Assembly (NCBI GenBank): GCA_019635415.1
Contig: JAHBZN010000008.1
Span: 1 to 64,000 of the forward strand
Direction of reading: 5' to 3'
From: Ramlibacter sp.
GTDB lineage: Bacteria > Pseudomonadota > Gammaproteobacteria > Burkholderiales > Burkholderiaceae_C
Length of the DNA stretch: 64,000 nt
Under the pieces are notes generated by a model. That model saw only the letters and a program-made list of their open reading frames with translations. It made no database searches and was not told the origin of the DNA. Each line of letters starts with the position of its first letter. The stretch's first letter is position 1. Positions 1-6,744 of the stretch are shown here, piece after piece. A program made the translations under genes and the position numbers.

Positions 1-2
1 TG

Positions 3-470
3 GCCTTCAAACTTGCGGCCATGCAGGCGGTGGCCGACTTTGTCGAGCGCAGCCTGGCCGAATACGAGGTCAAGACCGGCGGCGCCAAGGGCAACGTCAC
101 GCTGCTGTCATTCGACGGCCGTCACAAGATCACGCGGCAGGTCGCCGAGAACCTGGTGTTCGATGAGCGCTTGCAGGCGGCAAAGGCCCTGATCGACGAG
201 TGCATTCACACCTGGTCCAAGGGCAGCAACGACAACATCAAGGTGCTGGTCAACCAGGCGTTCCAGGTGGACAAGGCCGGCAAGATCAACACCGGGCGGG
301 TGTTGGCCCTGCGCTCTCTGAAGATCACTGACGAGAAGTGGCTGCAGGCCATGCAGGCCATCAGCGACAGCACGCGCGTGGCCAGCACCAAGGCTTACGT
401 CCGCTTCTACGAGCGCGACGACGCCTCCGGCGACTACGTGCCGATCGTCCTGGACGTGGCGGGCGTATGA
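3..470 (+). CDS. DUF3164 family phage protein (partial, 5' end outside window)
   Basis: The frame is open from base 3, before the first ATG at position 21, so the real start probably lies upstream. The readable part (about 155 residues) is charged and helical, and contains the stretch LLSFDGRHKITRQV followed by a VRFYER segment near the C-terminus. This fits the DUF3164 family, which is common in the early operons of Mu-like prophages. Its biochemical role is unknown. The stop overlaps the start of the next gene (ATGA at 467-470), so the two are probably translationally coupled. Confidence 0.75.
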   Translation, partial: AFKLAAMQAVADFVERSLAEYEVKTGGAKGNVTLLSFDGRHKITRQVAENLVFDERLQAAKALIDECIHTWSKGSNDNIKVLVNQAFQVDKAGKINTGRVLALRSLKITDEKWLQAMQAISDSTRVASTKAYVRFYERDDASGDYVPIVLDVAGV

Positions 471-631
471 ACGATCCGCACCTCATCTGCGCTGGCTGCG
501 AACTGGCCGAGGCCACCACGCAGCAGCCGTTCTGCGATGCCTGCCGGGCTCGCCTGGCAGCGGCCGGCCTGCTGCCCGAGGCCCATTCCACCGAGCCGGT
601 CAAGGTCCAGATCGGACCCACCGATATCTGA
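467..631 (+). CDS. Small four-cysteine zinc-ribbon-like phage protein
   Basis: This 54-residue protein starts at the ATG that overlaps the previous stop. It has two CxxC pairs (CAGC near residue 9 and CDAC near residue 24), which suggests a small zinc-binding knuckle. The C-terminal third is short and has no clear features. No specific family was recognised. Its position inside the tightly packed prophage operon and the ATGA coupling support a real gene despite its size. Confidence 0.6.
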   Translation: MNDPHLICAGCELAEATTQQPFCDACRARLAAAGLLPEAHSTEPVKVQIGPTDI

Positions 632-695
632 TTTCTCCACTGGTCGTTGTTGGCGACCCCCTGGCTTCGGCCAGGGCCCTTTTTTGAAAGATCAC

Positions 696-1205
696 ATGAG
701 CATCACTCTCAAAACTTCTGTCAAGCAGCTCGATTGGATCACCGCCACGGTCGGCCAGGCTACGGGCGGCGCAGTCACTATCGATCGCCGCATCCTTCAA
801 GAAGTCCTGGCATCGGCGATGGCGGCCCACCAGCTGCACGCGCTGATCAACAACCCGCACACCGACGAGTTCCTTCAGGCAACGCGTCTGGAGGCCGCCC
901 ACCAGCGCGACCGCTGGGGTGAGGCCCACGACCGAGGCAAGAGCGCCGAAAACTGGTTCTGGCTGGTTGGCTACCTGGCCGGCAAATGCCTGCGCGCGGT
1001 CATCACGGGGGACAAGCCCAAGGCCCTGCACCACACCATCAGCAGCGCCGCTGCCCTGGCCAACTGGTACGAGGCCATCAAGAAGGACGAGACCGGGTGC
1101 GGCCACGGCGCCGATGCCGACATCAAGCCCGTGGAGATCGCCCGCTTTGAGACGCGGGCTCTGCCGGTGGTCGGCCTGGCCGAAGACGTCTATTCGGGGC
1201 GCTGA
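696..1205 (+). CDS. Phage protein, possible MazG/MazZ-type associated domain
   Basis: This is a 169-residue soluble protein. The ATG at 696 was chosen because the reading frame upstream of it is low-complexity arginine/proline text with no phage-like character. A conserved-looking block in the second half (WFWLVGYLAGKCLRAV, then HHTISSAAALANW) resembles segments I associate with phage proteins annotated near MazG-like nucleotide pyrophosphohydrolase domains. That link is from memory and weak. No catalytic EExxE motif is visible, so enzyme activity should not be assumed. It follows a 64-base gap, the largest in this part of the operon. Confidence 0.6.
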   Translation: MSITLKTSVKQLDWITATVGQATGGAVTIDRRILQEVLASAMAAHQLHALINNPHTDEFLQATRLEAAHQRDRWGEAHDRGKSAENWFWLVGYLAGKCLRAVITGDKPKALHHTISSAAALANWYEAIKKDETGCGHGADADIKPVEIARFETRALPVVGLAEDVYSGR

Positions 1206-1206
1206 C

Positions 1207-1578
1207 ATGGACATCGTTGAAGCCAAGAGAGTGCTGGCCGAGGTGAAGTTTCCCGGCTTCAGCTTCTTAATTCACAACGCCTTTGCTGATGGCGAACCGA
1301 CATACCTGCAGGCGGCGTTCGACGCATTCGACAACGACCGGCCCGGTGTCATTGCGCGCCAGCTTACGCGCAAGTGGCTGCTGTCCCGACACATGACGCG
1401 AAGCGAGCTGGTGCAGACCGCGTTCAAGTGCGTCCTGACCAGCGTCGAGCATGAGACTCGGGAGCAGTTCACGTACAAGGGCGCGCGCGTCTTTGGGCCG
1501 CACTTTGATGTCGAAGGCCTCGTGCAAGCGTGCAAGGCTGGTTGGACCGAGAAGCGTGAAGAGGGGACCGCACAATGA
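1207..1578 (+). CDS. Hypothetical Mu-like prophage protein
   Basis: This 123-residue protein starts one base after the preceding stop, at the ATG at 1207. The sequence is mixed alpha/beta with no signal peptide, membrane segment or cysteine cluster, and no family was recognised. The end overlaps the next gene by four bases (ATGA at 1575-1578). The tight spacing on both sides and the normal codon use are the evidence that it is a real gene. It probably belongs to the accessory host-takeover set found between transposase B and gemA in Mu-like phages. Confidence 0.6.
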   Translation: MDIVEAKRVLAEVKFPGFSFLIHNAFADGEPTYLQAAFDAFDNDRPGVIARQLTRKWLLSRHMTRSELVQTAFKCVLTSVEHETREQFTYKGARVFGPHFDVEGLVQACKAGWTEKREEGTAQ

Positions 1579-1880
1579 ACTGCAAGCCGAACCAGATGGC
1601 CTGGATCGTCGTGCCCAAGTATCAGAACCTGCGCGGGATCGAGCAGCTCAACGGCCGCATCGTTCGCACCATCCGCATTCTGCCAGGCATGGCAATGCCA
1701 ACGTGGGAAGTGACGCCAGGTCAGCGGGTCCAGATCACCCAGCTCAGCCGGGATCCACACGGAGAGCTTCTGCAGGCCGGTGACTGGGCCATTTGCGATG
1801 GCATCCCCGACCACTACCTTCGGCCGTTTGACCCGAAGAGCGAGCCCGAGGTCATCGTGCGCGAGCTGGAGGCTGTCTGA
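1575..1880 (+). CDS. Hypothetical phage protein, small beta-rich domain
   Basis: This 101-residue protein is coupled to the gene before it by ATGA and to the gene after it by an overlap at the stop. The composition suggests an all-beta domain: an N-terminal MAWIVVP strand, a basic loop, then VQITQLSRD and GDWAICDG segments followed by HYLRPF. It resembles the small SH3-like phage proteins often called hypothetical in Mu-like prophages, but no named family can be claimed. No membrane segment or signal peptide is present. Confidence 0.6.
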   Translation: MNCKPNQMAWIVVPKYQNLRGIEQLNGRIVRTIRILPGMAMPTWEVTPGQRVQITQLSRDPHGELLQAGDWAICDGIPDHYLRPFDPKSEPEVIVRELEAV

Positions 1881-2173
1881 TGGCCACCAAAACGCCTGAC
1901 CTTTGCCGTATCCGGATCGGCTTCTATTCCTTGCTGCTGCCAGCAGACAAGGGCTTGAAAGTCATGGCTCTTCTGCAGGGCGCCTTGGGGTGCACCGAGA
2001 AATACGACACCGGGGCGCACGTTGAAACGTACGAGATCGACGAGCCGGTCCCGCTCGAGCTGACGATGGTCCGCGCAAACCAGGTGCGCAGAAAAGTCGA
2101 ACCGGCAGACCGACCCCCTGTTATCCACGCCATCGGCACCGAGCCGCTGAAGCTCACCTATAGGGGGTCGTGA
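1880..2173 (+). CDS. Hypothetical phage protein
   Basis: This is a 97-residue protein. The start ATG overlaps the preceding stop. The N-terminal half (RIGFYSLLLPADKGLKVMALLQ) looks like a beta-hairpin followed by a helix, reminiscent of a small alpha/beta fold. The C-terminal half is acidic and then basic. No known family was recognised. It sits in the middle of the coupled early operon, so it is expected to be made together with its neighbours. Confidence 0.55.
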   Translation: MATKTPDLCRIRIGFYSLLLPADKGLKVMALLQGALGCTEKYDTGAHVETYEIDEPVPLELTMVRANQVRRKVEPADRPPVIHAIGTEPLKLTYRGS

Positions 2174-2514
2174 TGCTGAAGCGCTCATGCGATGCCAACC
2201 ACTGCGGCGTCCCCACGCCGGCCAGCAACGGCATGTGCCCCAAACACTGGGCAATGGTGCCGGTGTCAGTCCAGCGCCGCATCTACGCAGCGTGCAAGGT
2301 CTACGTGACCTCGGCCGACCGGCTGTCCAGCGTCGAGTTCCTGGAAGCCTGGGCCGACGCCGTGGAGTACGTCGCAATGCAGGAAGGGCGTCTCACCCGC
2401 AACGCCTATCGCAACCTGGCCAATTGGGTGAGGCGGAGGCAGCTGGGCACAGCAGTCCAACCGGACGCCAGGTTGCAAGGCACAACAGGAGAGATCAATG
2501 ATGAAAAGCCCTGA
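2173..2514 (+). CDS. Small Cys/His putative zinc-binding phage protein (copy 1)
   Basis: This 113-residue protein opens with a Cys-rich head: CDANHCG, then MCPKHWAMVP, a C-x4-C ... C-x2-H pattern that could hold a zinc ion. The rest is helical. The same head recurs in the gene at 3251-3535, so the two are paralogues within one operon. A GTG at 2170 directly precedes the ATG at 2173 and is an alternative start. Function is unknown; zinc binding is inferred from the residue pattern only. Confidence 0.6.
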   Translation: MLKRSCDANHCGVPTPASNGMCPKHWAMVPVSVQRRIYAACKVYVTSADRLSSVEFLEAWADAVEYVAMQEGRLTRNAYRNLANWVRRRQLGTAVQPDARLQGTTGEINDEKP

Positions 2515-2761
2515 ACACGAATATAAATCGGTGGATCACTTCGTGGAGATCACGGTCAGGGCCAAGCTCGGCACCTACGAGACCAGCGCGCTGCGTAAGC
2601 AGCGTGCCTCCTGCACGGCCGGCGACCGGCAAGCCGCCGAAGCCCTCGGCCGCAAGGTCTTCGGTGCCAAGTTCATGCGAGTCGAGTTTTTCAAGCCCGC
2701 AACCGTGCAGCACGGTGTCACCTACTGGCACATCTACCACCACGACACGGAGGCCTCATGA
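2498..2761 (+). CDS. Hypothetical phage protein
   Basis: This 87-residue protein overlaps the previous gene by 17 bases. A GGAGAG ribosome-binding sequence lies just before two consecutive ATG codons (2498 and 2501), and either could be used. The sequence is mixed and basic in the middle (ALRKQRASCTAGDRQAAEAL), with an aromatic and histidine-rich tail (YWHIYHHD). No family was recognised. Confidence 0.55.
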   Translation: MMKSPEHEYKSVDHFVEITVRAKLGTYETSALRKQRASCTAGDRQAAEALGRKVFGAKFMRVEFFKPATVQHGVTYWHIYHHDTEAS

Positions 2762-3027
2762 GCGAAGCAGCCCAAACCATCAAATTCACCGACCACTTCC
2801 AGGACTTCCTGGAGTGGGACTTGGACGCCAAGGGCAAGGTGATCGAATGCAGACCTTTTCAGTCGCAGGTCTGGCTCGGCATTCACGTGGTCAACCACGC
2901 GACCCTGCGCAAAGGCTCCATTGTTCAATTCGTTCGTAGGGGCGAAAAGGGTGGCCCTCGAACGATCCGCTATCCCTTGCAAGCAGTGCGCCGCGCCCGT
3001 GGTGCCAGGGCAGGAGTGGGCCGATGA
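2758..3027 (+). CDS. Hypothetical phage protein
   Basis: This is an 89-residue protein whose ATG overlaps the previous stop. It begins with acidic and aromatic residues (FTDHFQDFLEWDLD) and ends with a strongly basic tail (RYPLQAVRRARGARAGVG). The basic tail could contact nucleic acid, but this is only suggested by composition. No family was recognised. The end overlaps the next start by four bases. Confidence 0.55.
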   Translation: MSEAAQTIKFTDHFQDFLEWDLDAKGKVIECRPFQSQVWLGIHVVNHATLRKGSIVQFVRRGEKGGPRTIRYPLQAVRRARGARAGVGR

Positions 3028-3254
3028 CTGACGCCATCAAGCCCGTCAAACTGCAGGTGAACACCAGCGGCGCCTGGAAAGACGTGGTTACCTTCGATGC
3101 CGCCGACGATGCCGTGGGCGACCAGGTCATCGAGGGCGCCGCGCAGATCGGCCGCGCCACGGCCTTCAGGTTCCGCGTCGTCATGACAGGGCCGTTCTCC
3201 GAGGTGCTGATGCACTTCGACCCCGTGGCAGGCTGGAAGGCTGTGGCAGCATGA
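3024..3254 (+). CDS. Hypothetical phage protein, small beta domain
   Basis: This 76-residue protein reads as a compact beta fold: VKLQVNTSGAWKDVVTF, a turn, then TAFRFRVVMTGPFSEVL and a final W-containing strand. It is coupled on both sides by four-base overlaps. There are no cysteines, signal peptide or membrane segment. No family was recognised. The alternation of hydrophobic residues and the operon context make a real gene likely. Confidence 0.55.
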   Translation: MTDAIKPVKLQVNTSGAWKDVVTFDAADDAVGDQVIEGAAQIGRATAFRFRVVMTGPFSEVLMHFDPVAGWKAVAA

Positions 3255-3535
3255 GCCGCGACTGTGACGCCATCGGCTGCACCACGCCGACCGCCAGCGG
3301 TCGCTTCATGTGCCTGAAGCACTGGCGCATGGTGCCCAAGCCGCTGCAGGACACCATCAACGACCGTTACCGCACCCTGCGCCGCGACTTCGCCTTCTTG
3401 AGCGATGTCGCCTATCTGAGCGCCGCCGTCACGGCCATCAACCGCATCGCAGCGGCAGAGAGCAAGCAAGGCACCAACCCCTACCAGCGCCACCTCGCGC
3501 TGGCGCAGAAGCGTTCACAAGGGGGTACGTCATGA
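3251..3535 (+). CDS. Small Cys/His putative zinc-binding phage protein (copy 2)
   Basis: This is a 94-residue protein. Its first 35 residues (CDAIGCTTPT, then FMCLKHWRMVPK) match the spacing of the head of the protein at 2173-2514 (CDANHCGVPT, MCPKHWAMVP). The pair therefore looks like an old gene duplication, or two members of a mobile small-protein family. The helical C-terminal part has diverged. Zinc binding is inferred from the Cys/Cys/Cys/His pattern. Confidence 0.6.
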   Translation: MSRDCDAIGCTTPTASGRFMCLKHWRMVPKPLQDTINDRYRTLRRDFAFLSDVAYLSAAVTAINRIAAAESKQGTNPYQRHLALAQKRSQGGTS

Positions 3536-4230
3536 ACCGCGACGACGCCATCAAGAAGATCAAGAAGTGCCTGGCGCTTTCTCGCAGCGCCGAGCCGCAT
3601 GAGGCGGCTGCAGCCATGCGCCAGGCGCAGGCACTCATGCGCGAGTACCGTGTAGACGATCGCGATCTTTCCATGATCGATGTCAGGGAGGTGCGTGTGC
3701 GTGCTGCCAGCATGGCGGCCAATGTGTGGGATGTCTCGCTAGTCAACATCGTCGCTGACGCCTTCGGTTGCAGTCAGTATGGGTCAGTCCGAGGCAGATT
3801 CAATGACGCCGGGAACTACGTGCGCAAGCGAGAGTATGTTTTCGTGGGTGTTGACGCAGCGGCCGATGTCGCGGCGTATGCCTATCAGGTCTTGAGCCGC
3901 CAGTGCGCTCAGGCTCGCCTTGCCCATATCCGGAAGCAGCCAAAAAACTGCAAACCGATCACCAAGACCGCGCGCGGCGATGCGTTCGCCAACGGTTGGG
4001 TGTGCGGCGTGCGCGACCTTGTGGACCGCTTCGCATCGGGCGGCAAAAACGAGACGCTGCTACTGGCCTACATGGCCGAGAAGCATCCCGATCTGAAGAC
4101 CGAAGAAGCGAAGAATAAAGCCGCCAAGGTCAAAGACATGGGCCACGTGCTGGCCGGCATCAAAGCTGGCGAAAAAGCTCAGCTCAACCGTGGCGTGGGC
4201 GGCATTGCGCCGAGGGAGCTACTGGCATGA
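3532..4230 (+). CDS. DUF2786 family phage protein
   Basis: This 232-residue protein starts at the ATG overlapping the previous stop. The N-terminus (IKKIKKCLALSRSAEPHEAA, then AMRQAQALMREY) is a clear DUF2786 helix-turn-helix-like region, found in many Mu-like prophages and plasmids. The following part, with AYAYQVLSRQ, FANGWVCGV and a run of lysines and glutamates, fits the usual companion C-terminal domain. The role is unknown. The end overlaps the next ORF by four bases. Confidence 0.75.
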   Translation: MNRDDAIKKIKKCLALSRSAEPHEAAAAMRQAQALMREYRVDDRDLSMIDVREVRVRAASMAANVWDVSLVNIVADAFGCSQYGSVRGRFNDAGNYVRKREYVFVGVDAAADVAAYAYQVLSRQCAQARLAHIRKQPKNCKPITKTARGDAFANGWVCGVRDLVDRFASGGKNETLLLAYMAEKHPDLKTEEAKNKAAKVKDMGHVLAGIKAGEKAQLNRGVGGIAPRELLA

Positions 4231-4490
4231 GTCCAATCCAATGGCTTCTGATTGGCGGACCGGGGCACGGTAGGGTACTGGCAATCAAGGCGGGCTCTCA
4301 GGTCCGATACCCACACACGGACGGTGAGGATTACCTCTACTGTGCAAGTACCTATGTTCACCACGGTCGGGAATATCGGCTGGGCGTCTGCCAGTCGGAC
4401 GGCGGCCATCGCTATTCGGATGACATGAAGGCGACGCTGATCGAGCGCACCCGCGTTCAGCCCCTGGGGGTTGAAGGGGCCGGCTCGTGA
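4227..4490 (+). CDS. Hypothetical phage protein
   Basis: This 87-residue protein is coupled to the DUF2786 gene by ATGA. It reads as a small beta barrel-like domain: IQWLLIGGPGHGRVLAI, a loop, then EDYLYCAS and EYRLGVC strands. The opening GGPGHG pattern recurs in small uncharacterised phage proteins. There is no known function. It is the last plus-strand gene before the small antisense gene that interrupts the operon. Confidence 0.55.
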   Translation: MSPIQWLLIGGPGHGRVLAIKAGSQVRYPHTDGEDYLYCASTYVHHGREYRLGVCQSDGGHRYSDDMKATLIERTRVQPLGVEGAGS

Positions 4491-4501
4491 TCGCTAGAGC
4501 C

Positions 4502-4738
4502 TCAGAACGTGAACAGCGACCAGGCAGCTTGCTGTTGGCTCCAAAGCTCGTCCGCTTCGGCTTCGAGGCGTTCGGCCGTCTCGATCAACTCGATCGACGG
4601 ACCTGTGCCCTGGCCGGCTGCGCATTGCGCGTAAGCCTTCGTGACTTCCAATCTGGCGGCGCGCGCGGCTTTGTACGCGGCGTTCGCTTTGTCGCTGAGA
4701 TCGTTCAACCTGGCCTTGTCATTGCTGGTCATTGTCAT
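4502..4738 (-). CDS. Small acidic helical protein on the opposite strand of the prophage operon
   Basis: This 78-residue protein is encoded against the direction of every other gene in the prophage segment. The ATG at 4738 was chosen; the longer frame upstream is arginine/proline-rich and does not look like protein. The product is alanine, glutamate and lysine-rich (KANAAYKAARAARLEVTKAY, then ETAERLEAEADELW) and probably forms a coiled coil. The plus-strand alternative over the same bases (4487-4777) reads like an unnatural shadow. Its function is unknown. It could be an accessory gene inserted between the hypothetical gene and gemA. Confidence 0.5.
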   Translation of the reverse strand: MTMTSNDKARLNDLSDKANAAYKAARAARLEVTKAYAQCAAGQGTGPSIELIETAERLEAEADELWSQQQAAWSLFTF

Positions 4739-4767
4739 CGTCACCCCCGTGGTCTGGAGCCTCAAGT

Positions 4768-5199
4768 ATGGCAGTAGCACACCGGGCCGTTGACCCATCG
4801 CAGCGGCGCAACGAGCTGGCTCAGATCCACATCGCCGTGGCCGCCCTTGGCTGGTCCGAGGCCGACTACCGCGCAATCCTTCAGGCCAAGACTGGCCGAT
4901 CGTCAGCTGGCGATCTGGACAGCACAGGTCGCCGCCGCTTCCTGGACCACCTTCGCCAGTGCGGCTGGCAACCCCAGCCCCAAGGCCCGCGCCTCACCAA
5001 GCAGCAGTGGCTGGTCCAGCGTCTGTGGAAGGACCTGGGGGCAGCCGGAGCCCTGGTAGACAAGAGCCCCGCTGCGCTGAATCGCTTCGTCAAAGCCCAA
5101 GGCGGCCCCGATGACATCCGCTTCCTCGGCACCAGCCACGCCAGCGTGGTGATCGAGGCCCTCAAGGGCTGGCTCTCTCGGGTAAGTGGCACGAAATGA
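4768..5199 (+). CDS. gemA: GemA-like regulatory protein (Mu gp16, DUF1018)
   Basis: This 143-residue protein opens with RRNELAQIHIAVAALGW and continues with DYRAILQAKTG and FLDHLRQCGW. That is the signature of the GemA/DUF1018 family. In Mu, GemA is an early protein reported to modulate host gene expression through DNA supercoiling. The ATG at 4768 was preferred over the upstream frame because the family begins at this point. The stop overlaps the start of mor (5196), as in other Mu-like phages. Confidence 0.85.
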   Translation: MAVAHRAVDPSQRRNELAQIHIAVAALGWSEADYRAILQAKTGRSSAGDLDSTGRRRFLDHLRQCGWQPQPQGPRLTKQQWLVQRLWKDLGAAGALVDKSPAALNRFVKAQGGPDDIRFLGTSHASVVIEALKGWLSRVSGTK

Positions 5200-5594
5200 A
5201 AAACTGGGCCGACCTGTCGACGGACCTGCTGCCAAAGCTGCTGCAGGACTTCGTGCGCCTGATCGGCCTCCAGGCCACCATGCTGCTCGTGGAGCGTTTC
5301 GGTGGCTTGCGGATCTACATCCCGCTGAATCCCACGGCAGACCATCACTTTGCCCAACTGATCGGCTTCGACAAACTAGTCAAGCTGTCAAGCGAATTTG
5401 GCCGCGAGACGCACTTCGAGCTGCCCAAGGCCCAGCAGGCACTGCTGGCCGTGCGCAACGCCAAGATGCGGTCGGAATACGGGCCGAAGTCCCTTCGTGT
5501 TCTCGCTGCCGAGCACAACTTGACCGAGCGCCAGGTGACCCGCATCGTCGGCGCCGACACCTCCAATGACACCCAGTCTGCGCTGTTTGAGTGA
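5196..5594 (+). CDS. mor: Mor-family transcriptional activator
   Basis: This is a 132-residue protein. The N-terminal half carries the Mor/C dimerisation-type region (LLQDFVRLIGLQATMLLVER, then YIPLNPTADHHF). The C-terminal half is a helix-turn-helix (SLRVLAAEHNLTERQVTRIV). Mor activates middle transcription in Mu-like phages by binding upstream of the middle promoter and recruiting RNA polymerase. Here the middle and late genes it should activate are missing, so it may be orphaned, or may act on another element. It overlaps gemA by four bases. Confidence 0.88.
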   Translation: MKNWADLSTDLLPKLLQDFVRLIGLQATMLLVERFGGLRIYIPLNPTADHHFAQLIGFDKLVKLSSEFGRETHFELPKAQQALLAVRNAKMRSEYGPKSLRVLAAEHNLTERQVTRIVGADTSNDTQSALFE

Positions 5595-5654
5595 GCCGAT
5601 CGGCGCCCCGTGCCCGCCCAGCACTCGCTGGGCTTTTTCTTGCCCAGCTCAAAT

Positions 5655-5697
5655 AGTTAAAGTCGGACGGCCAGCAGGCGCTCGTCCGACTTTAACT
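5655..5697. repeat. Perfect 15-bp inverted repeat (hairpin 1)
   Basis: The arm AGTTAAAGTCGGACG at 5655-5669 is exactly reverse-complemented at 5683-5697, with a 13-base spacer. It starts 61 bases after the mor stop. No T-run follows, so it is not a typical intrinsic terminator. It shares the core TCGGACG with the two hairpins downstream. It may be a protein-binding site such as a transposase end site, or an RNA structure; the sequence does not decide. Confidence 0.8.
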
Positions 5698-5718
5698 TCG
5701 CCTCACCAACGCAAACCG

Positions 5719-5742
5719 CGTCCGAGTTCGGGAACTCGGACG
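5719..5742. repeat. Perfect 11-bp inverted repeat (hairpin 2)
   Basis: The arm CGTCCGAGTTC at 5719-5729 is reverse-complemented at 5732-5742, with only two bases between. It lies 21 bases after hairpin 1 and uses the same GTCCGA core, with the variant GAACTCGGACG in place of AAAGTCGGACG. The near-continuous palindrome is more typical of a dimeric protein's binding site than of a terminator. Confidence 0.8.
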
Positions 5743-5796
5743 TTTTCAACATGGCGACCGAATTCACCGCAACCCCGCGTGGCGCAAAGGAAAACT

Positions 5797-5826
5797 GAAC
5801 TCGGACGGGAAAACCCGTCCGAGTTC
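5797..5826. repeat. Perfect 13-bp inverted repeat with AAAA loop (hairpin 3)
   Basis: GAACTCGGACGGG at 5797-5809 pairs with CCCGTCCGAGTTC at 5814-5826 around a four-base AAAA loop. It is the strongest potential RNA hairpin of the three. A seventh copy of the core (GTCCGACTT) follows directly at 5832. There is no U-run, so termination would have to be Rho-assisted. Confidence 0.8.
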
Positions 5827-6078
5827 CGAATGTCCGACTTCGGGGCGGACCCAGCAGGGCCCGTCAGCGCGGTCGCCGGGCGCCGGTTTGCGCCCCGTGG
5901 CCCTGATTTCCCAATGAAAGCGGCCCTGGGGGCGTGCCAACCAGTCCGACCCATCATCCGCCCGCCGTGGACCGTCCGACGCCCGCTAGGGCCTGTTTTG
6001 GCCCCACGGTAGCCCATTTGGTGCCAAAGCCGATCGGCCCGTCGGGAGCCCTACGATCCCCGAAGACCCGCGCCAAAT

Positions 6079-6096
6079 AAGGCGAAGGCCTTTTTT
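6079..6096 (+). terminator. Weak intrinsic terminator-like hairpin
   Basis: AAGGC at 6079-6083 can pair with GCCTT at 6088-6092, and six T residues run from 6091 to 6096. The stem is only five base pairs. It would stop plus-strand readthrough from the prophage before it enters the minus-strand secretion operon. This is a marginal call. Confidence 0.3.
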
Positions 6097-6213
6097 CTTT
6101 AACTCGGGGTCGGTGTCAAAACGAGCAGTCCCCCACATACTTATGTCATTACCGGGATTTGCGTCGGCTTAGGCGGAATAGGCAGCAATTGCTCGACCGC
6201 ACGTGGATGGTTG

Positions 6214-6744
6214 TCAAAGGCGTGTGAGTCTAGTCGACCAGTTCGCAATGAAGCCAGACCCAATCCCCGAGCCACCTCGCGCAGGGCTCGCCGGCATTGC
6301 AGCGGCCCCCTCAAACTGCCAGGGCGGCGTGTCATAGCCAGCATTCAGTTCCTGGGTCAACTCGGACACGGCGGCAAGCGAGTCGAGTCGGTATTCAATT
6401 CGTATTGCGGTCGACTCACCGTCCATACTTATGGACAGAAGGTTTGCTTGAGGCAATCGAAGATTTTCTATGGCTGCGAACATTTTGTTCCAGTCACGTG
6501 ATAGCGCCGCTTCGATCTTTCGAGTGCTTGCGTCCCGAAGATCTATTGCTGTTGGGATGGAGGCGATAGGAGGTTTCGCGAATGCAGCAGAGCGCGCTTG
6601 AGTCGAAATACCTGTCATGGCAATGCGGGCGTTCCAGAACCGTACTCCTCCAATGACAAACCAGAGCAGGCCTGCACCTATCACGGCGATCCAAATACGT
6701 CTCTCCCGCCGAGGCGCGAGAAAATCGATTGAAATCGGTTTCAA
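6214..6744 (-). CDS. PilN-like inner-membrane assembly protein
   Basis: This is a protein of about 176 residues at the end of the ten-gene secretion operon. Taking the TTG at 6744 as start gives MKPISIDFLAPRRERR and then one membrane helix (IWIAVIGAGLLWFVIGGV). That is the PilN layout: a short cytoplasmic tail, one transmembrane segment and a periplasmic domain. An in-frame TTG at 6756 is the alternative. The remaining 130 residues would be periplasmic. In type IV pilus systems PilN pairs with PilM in the cytoplasm and with PilO in the periplasm. Sequence similarity is only at the level of layout, so the name is tentative. Confidence 0.55.
   Translation of the reverse strand: MKPISIDFLAPRRERRIWIAVIGAGLLWFVIGGVRFWNARIAMTGISTQARSAAFAKPPIASIPTAIDLRDASTRKIEAALSRDWNKMFAAIENLRLPQANLLSISMDGESTAIRIEYRLDSLAAVSELTQELNAGYDTPPWQFEGAAAMPASPARGGSGIGSGFIANWSTRLTRL

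Larger units (their letters stand above)
1..5594 (+). mobile_element. Mu-like prophage, distal early region (remnant)
   Basis: At least fourteen small plus-strand genes are packed end to end, mostly with 1-4 base overlaps, and they end in gemA and mor. This is the order of the distal early (semi-essential) region of Mu-like phages, where the Mor activator switches on middle transcription. The transposase genes would lie left of the window. To the right, none of the expected lysis, portal, capsid or tail genes appear. Mor is followed by a gene-free stretch and then by unrelated minus-strand secretion genes. The element is therefore truncated, rearranged or naturally minimal on this side. The outer limits cannot be set from the window. 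Confidence 0.85.
5595..6213. other. Gene-free junction between prophage remnant and secretion operon
   Basis: These 619 bases lie between the convergent ends of mor and the PilN-like gene. No convincing coding frame is present on either strand. The left half holds three perfect inverted repeats (listed separately) and nine copies of the hexamer GTCCGA or its complement between 5663 and 5979. The right half (6000-6213) is plain sequence apart from a weak terminator-like hairpin. This is the expected place for the right end of the prophage, but no host/phage boundary or target-site duplication could be recognised. Confidence 0.6.

Noticed and set aside
5655..5826. CRISPR array reading of the GTCCGA repeats
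   Set aside because: The repeats differ in length, lie in inverted pairs and are irregularly spaced, with no cas genes nearby.
5566..6017. Long frames on both strands across the gene-free junction
   Set aside because: The products are arginine/proline/serine-rich without conserved character, and the frames run through the hairpin arms. They look like GC-rich shadow frames.
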